From: Pseudomonadales bacterium | GTDB taxonomy: Bacteria; Pseudomonadota; Gammaproteobacteria; Pseudomonadales; Pseudohongiellaceae | Assembly: GCA_022827425.1 (NCBI GenBank) | Contig: JAJDSZ010000090.1 | Coordinates: forward strand, 1 to 64,000 | Reading direction: 5' to 3' | DNA: 64,000 nt | Shown here: one piece after another, positions 18,272 to 28,483 of the stretch | Layout: every line of letters starts with the position of its first letter | Numbering within the stretch: the first letter of the stretch is position 1 | Translations under genes and position numbers: made by a program | Notes under the pieces: model-generated | Told to the model about the DNA's origin: nothing | Seen by the model: the letters and a program-made list of their open reading frames with translations, nothing else | The model's database searches: none

Positions 18272-18301
18272 CACTTTCCCGATTTGCGGCGCCCCGTTCA
18301 C

Positions 18302-18481
18302 CGCTGATCTCAGAATTCAGGGGGGAAGAAATCCTACTCAACATGAGTAAGATAGCATTTGTGTTGAACAAGGCAAAGCGGATTCGGGTTCCGGATTCGA
18401 TGAAAATACCCGAATCGCCCCCGCAGCGCTTTCTCGCACTGCCGGGGCGATTCCGGTTCAGGCGCGCTAGGAGCCTGAAAA
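18302..18481. other. Intergenic gap between hydrolase and katG
   Basis: A 180-bp stretch between the hydrolase start and the katG stop. It contains an AT-rich tract (18335-18370) that could hold the promoter of the minus-strand hydrolase gene. No open frame, palindrome family member or RNA gene was recognised. Confidence 0.3.
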
Positions 18482-20963
<2,482 letters not shown>

Positions 20964-22190
20964 ATGATTGAATACCCCACTTTTGTCACTCATCTGGAAT
21001 GCAGCTACACCGGCAAGCGCTATCCCGCCGATACGCCGCAGGGGCTTTCCGAGGCCGGCAAGCCGCTGCTGGTCCGCTATGACCTGGACGCGCTGGCGGC
21101 CGGAGTCAGCAAGATTCACCTGATCGACCGGGAGCCTGAGCTGTGGCGCTACCGCGAGTTCCTGCCCGTGCGGCGGTCGGAGAATGTGGTGCGGCTTGGC
21201 GAGTCCATGACGCCGCTGCTGCCAGCCCGCAAGCTGGAGGAGGATTATGGCTGCGCCCGGATTCTGATCAAGGACGAAGGACGCCTCCCCACCGGCTCCT
21301 TCAAGGCCCGGGGGCTCGCGCTGGCGGTGGCCATGGCCCGGGAACTCGGCGTTCGGCGCATGGCGATTCCCACCAATGGCAATGCCGGGGCCGCGCTGGC
21401 TGCTTACTGCGCCGCCGCGGATATCGAAACCTGGGTGTTCTGCCCCGCCGACACGCCCCGCGTCAATATCGAGGAAACCGCCTTTTTCGGCGCCCACACC
21501 TATCTGGCCAACGGCTATATCAATGACTGCGGCAAGGTGGTCTGCGCCGGTCGCGAAGAGATGGGCTGGTTCGACACGTCCACGCTGAAAGAGCCGTACC
21601 GGATCGAAGGCAAGAAGACCATGGGGCTGGAGCTTGCCGAACAGCTCGACTGGCAACTGCCGGACGTGATTCTCTACCCCACCGGCGGCGGCACCGGCCT
21701 GATCGGCATGTGGAAGGCCTTTGCCGAACTCGAAGCCATCGGCTGGATCGGCTCCCACCGACCGCGCATGGTGGCGGTGCAGGCAGCCGGATGCGCGCCC
21801 ATGGTGCGGGCCTTTGAAACCGGCAGCCGCCACGCCGCGCTTTGGGAAGACGCCCACACCATCGCCGCCGGCATTCGCGTGCCCGCGGCGGTGGGGGACT
21901 TTCTGATACTCGATGCCGTGCGCGAGAGCGGCGGCTTTGCGGTCGCCGTGGAAGACGCCGATATTCTTGCCGCCCAGCGGGAATGCGCCCGCCGGGAAGG
22001 CATATTGCTATGCCCGGAAGGCGCCGCAACCCTGGCGGCGCTGAAGCGGGAACTGGCCAGCGGCCGCATCCGCCGGGACGAGCGCGTGGCGCTGTTCAAC
22101 TGCGCCACCGGGCTGAAGTATCCGCTGCCGGCGGAGTACGGGCGGATCGACCTCAAACAGCCAATCGACTACGCCGCTCTCAAGATCTGA
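20964..22190 (+). CDS. Threonine synthase-like PLP enzyme
   Basis: A 408-residue fold-type II PLP protein. The Schiff-base lysine is K114 in PTGSFKARG, the phosphate-binding glycine loop is PTGGGTGLIGMWKAF, and the N-terminus (LECSYTGKRY...PLLVRYDL) matches the long threonine synthase family that opens with a Cys-rich CxxC-like element, here reduced to a single cysteine. It may make threonine from phosphohomoserine or act as a related beta-eliminating enzyme. The ATG at 20964 begins the conserved region; upstream in-frame codons have no ribosome site. No thrA/thrB lie next to it. Confidence 0.83.
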   Translation: MIEYPTFVTHLECSYTGKRYPADTPQGLSEAGKPLLVRYDLDALAAGVSKIHLIDREPELWRYREFLPVRRSENVVRLGESMTPLLPARKLEEDYGCARILIKDEGRLPTGSFKARGLALAVAMARELGVRRMAIPTNGNAGAALAAYCAAADIETWVFCPADTPRVNIEETAFFGAHTYLANGYINDCGKVVCAGREEMGWFDTSTLKEPYRIEGKKTMGLELAEQLDWQLPDVILYPTGGGTGLIGMWKAFAELEAIGWIGSHRPRMVAVQAAGCAPMVRAFETGSRHAALWEDAHTIAAGIRVPAAVGDFLILDAVRESGGFAVAVEDADILAAQRECARREGILLCPEGAATLAALKRELASGRIRRDERVALFNCATGLKYPLPAEYGRIDLKQPIDYAALKI

Positions 22191-22342
22191 CAGGCGCCAG
22201 ATAAATTTCACGTCAATTTCAGTGCATCTCTGAAAATGTTTACTAAGGTTAAGTCCGGAGACCGAGACTGTTCCGGGTGAATTGCCACATTTCCGACGGT
22301 TTTCTTCTCCATATCCGTAATTTCATGTTATAAGGAACTGAA

Positions 22343-22729
22343 ATGACCACACCAGATATACTGGCGGCGCGGCAATTGGAGAAATCCGGCATGACCCGAT
22401 CCGAGGCGGAAGCGGTGGTTGGCCTCATGCGCACCGTGACCGCGCCACTGGCAACCAATGCAAAAGTTGAGGCCCTGGGGGAGTCTCTTCGTGAGGAAAT
22501 GAAAGCCATGGATGAATCGATCCGCGAAGAGATGAAGGCCATGGATAAGTCGATCCGGGAAGAAATGAAGGCCATGGGAAAGTCGATTCGCAAGGATATG
22601 ATATCCACCGAAGGTCTGCTCCGGGCGGACATGAATACCATGGAATCGAGACTGCTCTGGAAAATGGCGGGGATGAATCTTACGACCGTTGGCCTGATCA
22701 TAGCCGCCATGCGGCTCTTTCCCCCCTGA
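22343..22729 (+). CDS. Small coiled-coil protein with 11-residue repeats and a C-terminal membrane helix
   Basis: A 128-residue protein. Residues 48-91 consist of four 11-residue units (S-I/L-R-E-E-M-K-A-M-D-K/E), a hendecad periodicity expected to make a right-handed coiled coil. The last 20 residues (MNLTTVGLIIAAMRLFPP) form a hydrophobic tail. The layout resembles DUF1640/CCDC90-type coiled-coil tail-anchored proteins. AAGGA lies upstream of the ATG. The function is unknown. The encoding 33-bp DNA repeats are nearly identical and could vary in number. Confidence 0.72.
   Translation: MTTPDILAARQLEKSGMTRSEAEAVVGLMRTVTAPLATNAKVEALGESLREEMKAMDESIREEMKAMDKSIREEMKAMGKSIRKDMISTEGLLRADMNTMESRLLWKMAGMNLTTVGLIIAAMRLFPP
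22484..22615 (+). repeat. Four 33-bp in-frame tandem repeats
   Basis: Direct 33-bp units, each encoding an 11-residue coiled-coil repeat. The middle two are almost identical (core ATCCGGGAAGAAATGAAGG and variants) and the outer two are more diverged. Slippage here would lengthen or shorten the coiled coil by whole hendecads without breaking the frame. Confidence 0.75.
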
Positions 22730-22837
22730 TGCCTGCGCCCGAAACCTGATTTGCCCGACTATTCGGGGGGTGATATAAGGGGATTTCAAGCCATTATCCG
22801 GTCCCCGCCAACTCAAGGGGTCCAAGTACGAAAATTC

Positions 22838-24244
22838 ATGAACGCCCCGGTTCGGCACAGCTTTCGCATTGCACAGACGATTTCCCTGGTTTTGCCGGGT
22901 CTGCTCTGGCTCGGCGCCTCCCCTGTGTTCGCCCAGGAAGGGGAAGCCCCGACCGCAGACGAGACCGGGCTGGCCGCGCCGCGAACTTCGGTGCTGTATC
23001 TCGAGCCCGGAACGCCGCTTTCCCGGCAGGCGGACTTCGCCCCGCCGCCGCCCGAGTTGCCCGAAGACCCGGAGCTCGACCCGGAATTCGCCGAGCGCAG
23101 CCGCAGCATTTCCCGTTTCAATGAAGCCATCGCCGACGCCGAGACCATAGCCGGCGCCTGGGACAACAGCCTGGTCGAGCAATTGACCACCCTGGGTTCG
23201 CTGCAACAACAGCAGGGCAATTATTCCGGCGCGATAGAAACCCACGAGCGGGCGATTCACGTTCAGCGCATCAATACCGGGCTGCACACCATCGACCAGT
23301 CGCCGCTGGTGCGGCGGATGATCGAAAGTTACATCGCCATGCGCGACTGGTCCCAGGTGGACACCTACCACAACTACCTGTTCTTCATTCAGCAGAAATC
23401 CTATGGCAACACCGACCCCAGGCTGATTCCCGCCCTGGGCGAGCTGGCCAACTGGCATATCCACGCCTTTGCCATGCGCGAAGGCCAGTCCCTGGCGATG
23501 CGGCTCAGTTCCGCCCAGATGCTGTTCGCCACCGCCACCCGGCTGGTGGACATGCATTTCGGCAGGGACGACGCCAGATATGTCGAATACCAGCGGGGCC
23601 TTGCGCGCTCGGCCTATCTCGTGGCCCAGAACCAGGACCTGCTGCGGGAGCTGGACCGGGCGCAATTCCGTGCGCCCCAGGAAGCCCTGCGGGACGCCAT
23701 CATGGTGGATACTTCCCTGCCGATCCGCCCGCTCGGCTTTGGCGCGGGGGAAGATGCGCTGCAAAACATCATGGCGTACTACCGGGAACAGGAAGACACC
23801 GAAAGTCTCGCCGAGGCCACCGCGCAACTGGCGGACTGGTACCTGTTGTTCAACCGCCGCGGCCAGGCTCGGGAAACCTATCGGCAGGCCTGGGAGGCGC
23901 TTGCCGACAAGGCGGACGCGCGGGATTCGCGCCAGCGGCTGTTTGGCCAGGTGCGCGAGATTCCCGTGTACGCCGCCGACGACAACGGCTGGATGATCGA
24001 AAACCTCGGCTTCATGGCGGATGAGGACGAAGCCAGTCATGACTTTATCGACGTGAGTTTCGATGTGACCCAATGGGGGGAAGTGCGCAATATCGAGACC
24101 CTGGGCGAGCCCTCGCCCTCCGTGGAAAACCAGCATGGCTGGGTGCGGCGCAGTATCCGGGACACGATGTTCCGGCCGGTGATCGCCGAGGGCGATATCG
24201 CCCGCTCCGACGGCAATCAGTTCCGCTACCGCTACTGGTATTGA
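22838..24244 (+). CDS. Exported TPR-like protein with TonB C-terminal-like end
   Basis: A 468-residue protein with a signal peptide (1-32, ending SPVFAQ). Residues about 115-200 form TPR-like helices (TLGSLQQQQGNYSGAIETHE) and 200-390 are helical. The C-terminal 70 residues (FIDVSFDVTQWGEVRNIE ... RRSIRDTMFRPVIAEGD) match the strand-helix-strand pattern of the TonB C-terminal domain (VxFxVxxxGxV, RxA/S...FxP). It is therefore a periplasmic protein with a possible partner-binding TonB-like domain and no TonB membrane anchor. It starts the long co-directional set that includes an ExbB-like channel. The ATG at 22838 begins the signal peptide, but its ribosome site is weak. Confidence 0.75.
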   Translation: MNAPVRHSFRIAQTISLVLPGLLWLGASPVFAQEGEAPTADETGLAAPRTSVLYLEPGTPLSRQADFAPPPPELPEDPELDPEFAERSRSISRFNEAIADAETIAGAWDNSLVEQLTTLGSLQQQQGNYSGAIETHERAIHVQRINTGLHTIDQSPLVRRMIESYIAMRDWSQVDTYHNYLFFIQQKSYGNTDPRLIPALGELANWHIHAFAMREGQSLAMRLSSAQMLFATATRLVDMHFGRDDARYVEYQRGLARSAYLVAQNQDLLRELDRAQFRAPQEALRDAIMVDTSLPIRPLGFGAGEDALQNIMAYYREQEDTESLAEATAQLADWYLLFNRRGQARETYRQAWEALADKADARDSRQRLFGQVREIPVYAADDNGWMIENLGFMADEDEASHDFIDVSFDVTQWGEVRNIETLGEPSPSVENQHGWVRRSIRDTMFRPVIAEGDIARSDGNQFRYRYWY

Positions 24245-24512
24245 TCCCGGCACGGGAACCGGGTGGCGCGGCGGATGTCAAGCCTCGCCAAGCCAGGCTC
24301 CTGGTTCAGGAAACTACCGGCGGCGGAAACTGTCCAATTATCCCGGAAACATGGCGGAAAAGTGGTAAGCTTCGGAGCAGTGGAGTCGGCAACGGAAATC
24401 AGGGAGCGCGCCGTATAACACTCCGTATTAACAGCGCAGTGGAGTTGACGTAACAGGGAAGCTTTGGCGAGATGAGGGTCGGCCCGACAGGCCGGCGCGG
24501 GAGGGCGGGATC
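24245..24512 (+). other. Intergenic region before the lipoprotein operon
   Basis: A 268-bp gap. It likely holds the promoter for the 24513-38090 set: TTGACG occurs at 24444 without a convincing -10 at proper spacing. A GC-rich CCGACAGGCCGGCGCGGG segment lies just before the next start. Nothing else was recognised. Confidence 0.3.
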
Positions 24513-25661
24513 ATGCAGGTTTTGAAATTCAGACCCGGGACACTGGCGAAGTTCGCCCTTGGCGGGCTTGTGGTGGCGGCGCTTGCCGCTTGCGAAACCC
24601 AGACCCGGCAGAGCCCGCAACAGCCACAAAGCCCCCAGATGCCCTCCTCGAGCCCGAGCGGACTTCCCACGCCACCCCAGCCGCCGAGCGGTTCCCAGGG
24701 GCCGCAATCCCCCAGCAGTTCGCCTTCGATGCCGTCGCCGAGCTCGCCAGGTTCCAGCGGTTCGCCCTCCATGCCCTCGCCGGGTTCATCGAGTTCGAGC
24801 GGCTCGCCTTCATTTCCGTCGCCGTCGAGCCCCGGCGGCATGCCTTCCACGCCGTCCCAGTCGGGCCAGAGCGGCTCGCCTTCGGCATCAATGCCATCCA
24901 GTTCCGGCGGGATGCCGTCAACGCCCGCAGGCGCGCCGTCCCAGGGCGTTCCGGGCTTGCCCACCCTGTCCACACCTCCGGGTCTGCCCGGACTGCCGTC
25001 TTCTTCCATTCCCGGCAGCCCCGGCGACCCGGGCGGTACCGGCGATGCCGGCAGTGCCGCGGATGGCTCGTCAGGCGACGCTGAAGGCGGTTCCCAGCCA
25101 GGGCTTGAACCCGCCGGCGGCGAAGGCGGAAGAGATAGTTCCACCGGCGACGCGGGCAATCTTCCCGGCCAGCCCGGCGGCGGCGACTATAGCCTCGACA
25201 CCTTGCCCGGCGGCGGCGTATTCCAGGGCGGCGCGGGTTCAGGGCAATCCGGCGGCGCCATGACCGCGGCGGAGCGCGCCGCTGTGCTCGACGATCAATT
25301 GCGGCGCACGTACGAAACCCATGACGAGATCCTGCGCCGGGAACAGGCTGACGCCCGGGGCGCCGCGGAAAGCGCCGGCGGTGGTGGCGGCGGCAATGAA
25401 CCGCCCGGCGGCGGGCAGGGCGGCGGCGTTCCCAATGGCGTGGGCGGTGCCGATGTGGCCGGCGGCGGAAATCGCCCGGGGGGCGCGCCGGGAGACGCTT
25501 CCCAACAGCCGACTTTCCCGCCGCCGGACGATATTCCCAGCGGTCGCGACGATGATGTGGTGGCGCGGCAATTGCGCGAGGCGGCCATGACCGAACCCGA
25601 CCCGGAACTGCGGGAGGCGCTCTGGGACGAATACCGCAATTACACAGGCATTGGTAATTAG
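24513..25661 (+). CDS. Low-complexity Ser/Pro/Gly-rich lipoprotein
   Basis: A 382-residue lipoprotein. The lipobox LAAC ends at C27, followed by E28-T29, so outer-membrane sorting is expected. Residues 30-165 are almost entirely Ser, Pro and Gly in collagen-like or mucin-like runs (SSPSMPSPSSPG units). A Gly-rich stretch follows (165-340), then a short conserved acidic tail with VARQLREAAMTEPDPELR. It is probably an extended spacer or surface-exposed linker reaching through the periplasm. The GGAGGGCGGG tract precedes the ATG. No family recognised; it lies first in the envelope gene set. Confidence 0.75.
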   Translation: MQVLKFRPGTLAKFALGGLVVAALAACETQTRQSPQQPQSPQMPSSSPSGLPTPPQPPSGSQGPQSPSSSPSMPSPSSPGSSGSPSMPSPGSSSSSGSPSFPSPSSPGGMPSTPSQSGQSGSPSASMPSSSGGMPSTPAGAPSQGVPGLPTLSTPPGLPGLPSSSIPGSPGDPGGTGDAGSAADGSSGDAEGGSQPGLEPAGGEGGRDSSTGDAGNLPGQPGGGDYSLDTLPGGGVFQGGAGSGQSGGAMTAAERAAVLDDQLRRTYETHDEILRREQADARGAAESAGGGGGGNEPPGGGQGGGVPNGVGGADVAGGGNRPGGAPGDASQQPTFPPPDDIPSGRDDDVVARQLREAAMTEPDPELREALWDEYRNYTGIGN

Positions 25662-25680
25662 AACCCGACAGGAAAGGTCA

Positions 25681-26892
25681 ATGAACATGAAGATGACATT
25701 CCAGAAATTCATTGGGCTCGGTCTGGCGGCTGCGCTGGCGGGCGGCTGCGCGACCCATACCGTGCGCACGACGACCTACGAACCGGTGGTCACCGACACC
25801 GAGGCGATTCCGGAAGAATTCCTGATGGACGTGGGCGTGGCCATATTCGACCCGGGCCTCGATGAAATCGACGATGACGAGGAAGAGACCACCAATCATC
25901 AGGTGCGGCTGGCGGAATCTCGCTACGCCCCCTATATGCTCAGCGAAACCCTGATCCGTTCGGGCAACTGGGGCATTGTCTATGTCATGCCCAATGACGC
26001 CAGCCCCATGGATATCCGCATCGATGGCGCCATCCTGCAATCCACCGGCGAAAGCATGGCCATGCGGGTGCGGGTGAGCGACGCCAGCGGCCGCCACTGG
26101 TACACGAAGGAGTACCGCGAGGCCATCAGCCAGTTCAGTTACGAACCCGGCCAGCGGGCCCAGAACGATCCTTTCCAGGTGCTGTACAACGCCATCGCCA
26201 ACGACCTGCTCGACTACCGCAAGTCCAATATCGACAATGCGGACATCGCCGAAATCCGGGCGGTATCGGAAATGCGCTTCGCCCAGCGATTCTCACCCGA
26301 GGCTTTTGGCGATTTTCTCGCTGCGGATGGCGAAGGAAATTACAACCTCACCGCGCTGCCGGCGGAGTCCGACCCTTCCCTGCGCCGCATCCGCGAAATT
26401 CGCGAGCGCGACTACATGTTCATGGACACGGTGCAGGAATACTATTCGACCTTCACCCGGGATATGCGCGAGCCATACGATTCCTGGCGCGAACAGAGCT
26501 ATCACGAAACCCTGGCCCTGCGCGAACTTGAGGACAATGCGCGGCGCCGCTTCATACTCGGCACCGCGGTGGTGCTTGGCGGTCTTGCGGCCGCCGCCAA
26601 CGGCGGTGACTATGTTACCCGGGTGGGCGGCGCGGCCGGCGTCGGGGCCGGGGCCTACCTGATCAAGAGCGGTTTCGACCGGCAGGCGGAAGCCAGAATC
26701 CACATGGCGGCGCTGGAAGAGATGGGCGCTTCCCTCGAAGGCGAAGTCGCGCCCCGGGTTATCAGCCTTGAAGACCAGACCATCACCCTCACTGGCACCG
26801 TCGAGGAGCAGTACGAGCAATGGCGCGAGATCCTCGCCGATATCTATGCCGTCGAGCAAGGCAGCCTGCCTTCGGCCGTATCGGGCAACTGA
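25681..26892 (+). CDS. Lipoprotein of unknown function with a glycine-rich hydrophobic segment
   Basis: A 403-residue lipoprotein with lipobox LAGGC (C23). Residues about 40-190 look like a globular stress- or assembly-type domain (FLMDVGVAIFDPG ... ESRYAPYMLSETL). Residues 295-340 are rich in Gly and Ala (GGLAAAANGG, GGAAGVGAGAY) and could insert in or contact a membrane. The end is polar and TPR-adjacent. AGGAAAGG precedes the ATG at 25681. I do not recognise the family. It sits 19 bp after the low-complexity lipoprotein gene and probably in one transcript with it. Confidence 0.78.
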   Translation: MNMKMTFQKFIGLGLAAALAGGCATHTVRTTTYEPVVTDTEAIPEEFLMDVGVAIFDPGLDEIDDDEEETTNHQVRLAESRYAPYMLSETLIRSGNWGIVYVMPNDASPMDIRIDGAILQSTGESMAMRVRVSDASGRHWYTKEYREAISQFSYEPGQRAQNDPFQVLYNAIANDLLDYRKSNIDNADIAEIRAVSEMRFAQRFSPEAFGDFLAADGEGNYNLTALPAESDPSLRRIREIRERDYMFMDTVQEYYSTFTRDMREPYDSWREQSYHETLALRELEDNARRRFILGTAVVLGGLAAAANGGDYVTRVGGAAGVGAGAYLIKSGFDRQAEARIHMAALEEMGASLEGEVAPRVISLEDQTITLTGTVEEQYEQWREILADIYAVEQGSLPSAVSGN

Positions 26893-26957
26893 GGCCTGCG
26901 CTGCGGGAAGCTGCGACAGCGACGGCTCAGCCCCGGAAATTCGTACCACAATGAAGC

Positions 26958-28481
26958 ATGCCGGAACAGGAAACCCCACATCGATTGCCGGAGCAGGCGA
27001 ATGACAGCGCCCCCGGAGCACAGGCGCTGCCGCCGCCGGAAACCGGCCGGCCATCACCCTGGTTATGGCTGGGTGTAGGCTTTTTGCTGATCGTCGCCCT
27101 GCTGGTGGTCTTTGTCCTGCCGGTGGTCGTTACCGAGTACGAATTGCCGCTCGAACCCCGGCCTGACCTTTCCCGGCCGGCGCTTCCCACAAGCGGCGCG
27201 CAAAGCGCCGAAACCGCCTCTCCATTCGAGGAAGCGCTCGCCGCCCGGGAGCGCCAGCGCGCCCAGGACGTGCTTGCCGATATTCTCGATGTCCAGGCCG
27301 AACTCGAAGCCTTGCAGGTGGAGCAATGGGCCGGCGAGAGCTTTGCCACCGCCCTGGAATCCGCCCGGGCCGGCGATGTGTTCTATCGCGACCGGGAATT
27401 CGACCAGGCCAATGATTCCTATCAAGCGGCGGCGGCGACCCTGGAAGAGTTGTTGGAGTCGGTTCCCGCCAGACTGGAAGAGGCCCTGACGGAAGGCGAA
27501 TCCGCCCTCGGCGGGGGCGACCCGCAACTCGCCGAAGCCCGTTTCAATACCGCCTTGCTGCTCGACCCGGGCAATGCCCGGGCCCGGGGCGGCATCGAGC
27601 GAACCGCCAACCACGCCGAATTCACCGCCTTGCTGGAAAGCGCTGCGGGCCTTGCCCAAAGCGGAGAACTGCAGCGGGCGCTGGCGGCCTATCAACAGGC
27701 CGCCGCGCTGGACCCGGCCAGTGAACAGGCCCGCGCCGGCGCCGCCGCGGTAAGCGAACAGATTCGCCAGGGCGAATTTTCCGCGGTCATGGCGGCGGGT
27801 TTCGCCCTGCTCGACGGCGGCGACCCCGAGGCGGCCATCGCCGAATTCGAACGCGCCGAAGGTCTTGGCGTCAACAATGAACAGGCCCGGGGCGCCATCG
27901 ACCAGACCCGCAACCAGATCGCCTCGGTGGAAATCGCCCGGCTGCGGGATGGAATCGAGGCCGCCGAAAAGGGCGAACAATGGCAGGAGGCCGTGGAAGC
28001 CTACGACGAGGTGCTCGCCATCGACGCCAATGTGATTTTCGCCCAGGAAGGGCGCGAGTACGCCTCCCGCCGCGCCCTGCTCGACAATCTGCTCACCGAA
28101 GCCATCGCCAACCCTTTCCGCTTCAATGAGGACCCCGTCTACCAGCAGGCGCTGGACATCTACTACACCGGCCGCTCCATCGAATCACCAGGGCCGGGAC
28201 TTGCCGGCCAGCTTGATGAACTCGAAATCCTGCTCGCCAATTCCCAGGTTCCGGTGGAAGTACGCTTTGCCTCCGACAACCTGACCGATGTCACCGTGCT
28301 GCGAATCGCCGAACTCGGCGAGTTCGAACAGGCCAGCCTTTCGCTGAAACCGGGGCGTTATGTCGCGGTGGGGCGAAGGGTGGGCTACCGCGATGTGCGG
28401 GAAGAATTCACCGTGGGCTTTGGCCAGACACCCGCCCGGGTCACGGTGCAATGCGTTGACCGCCTCGGCGGCAGGCGTTGA
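26958..28481 (+). CDS. Membrane-anchored periplasmic TPR protein
   Basis: A 507-residue protein with a short Pro-rich cytoplasmic N-terminus, one membrane helix (about 35-57, LWLGVGFLLIVALLVVF) and a long helical periplasmic part with at least six TPR-like units (about 115-375; for example ALAAYQQAAALDPASEQARAG). The final 100 residues are beta-rich (VRFASDNLTDVTVL ... LKPGRYVAVGRRVGYRDVR) and close to a PEGA domain. It overlaps the next gene's upstream start region, indicating coupling. TPR plus PEGA suggests a scaffold that binds other cluster proteins in the periplasm. Confidence 0.8.
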   Translation: MPEQETPHRLPEQANDSAPGAQALPPPETGRPSPWLWLGVGFLLIVALLVVFVLPVVVTEYELPLEPRPDLSRPALPTSGAQSAETASPFEEALAARERQRAQDVLADILDVQAELEALQVEQWAGESFATALESARAGDVFYRDREFDQANDSYQAAAATLEELLESVPARLEEALTEGESALGGGDPQLAEARFNTALLLDPGNARARGGIERTANHAEFTALLESAAGLAQSGELQRALAAYQQAAALDPASEQARAGAAAVSEQIRQGEFSAVMAAGFALLDGGDPEAAIAEFERAEGLGVNNEQARGAIDQTRNQIASVEIARLRDGIEAAEKGEQWQEAVEAYDEVLAIDANVIFAQEGREYASRRALLDNLLTEAIANPFRFNEDPVYQQALDIYYTGRSIESPGPGLAGQLDELEILLANSQVPVEVRFASDNLTDVTVLRIAELGEFEQASLSLKPGRYVAVGRRVGYRDVREEFTVGFGQTPARVTVQCVDRLGGRR

Positions 28482-28483
28482 CC

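Noticed and set aside
22484..22615. CRISPR array
   Set aside because: The 33-bp units are contiguous, in frame and encode a coiled coil; there are no unique spacers or cas genes.
24428..25159. Proline/glycine-rich protein on the minus strand of the low-complexity lipoprotein gene
   Set aside because: It mirrors the repeated Ser/Pro/Gly codons of the lipoprotein gene and has no start signal; the plus-strand frame has a lipobox and a ribosome site.
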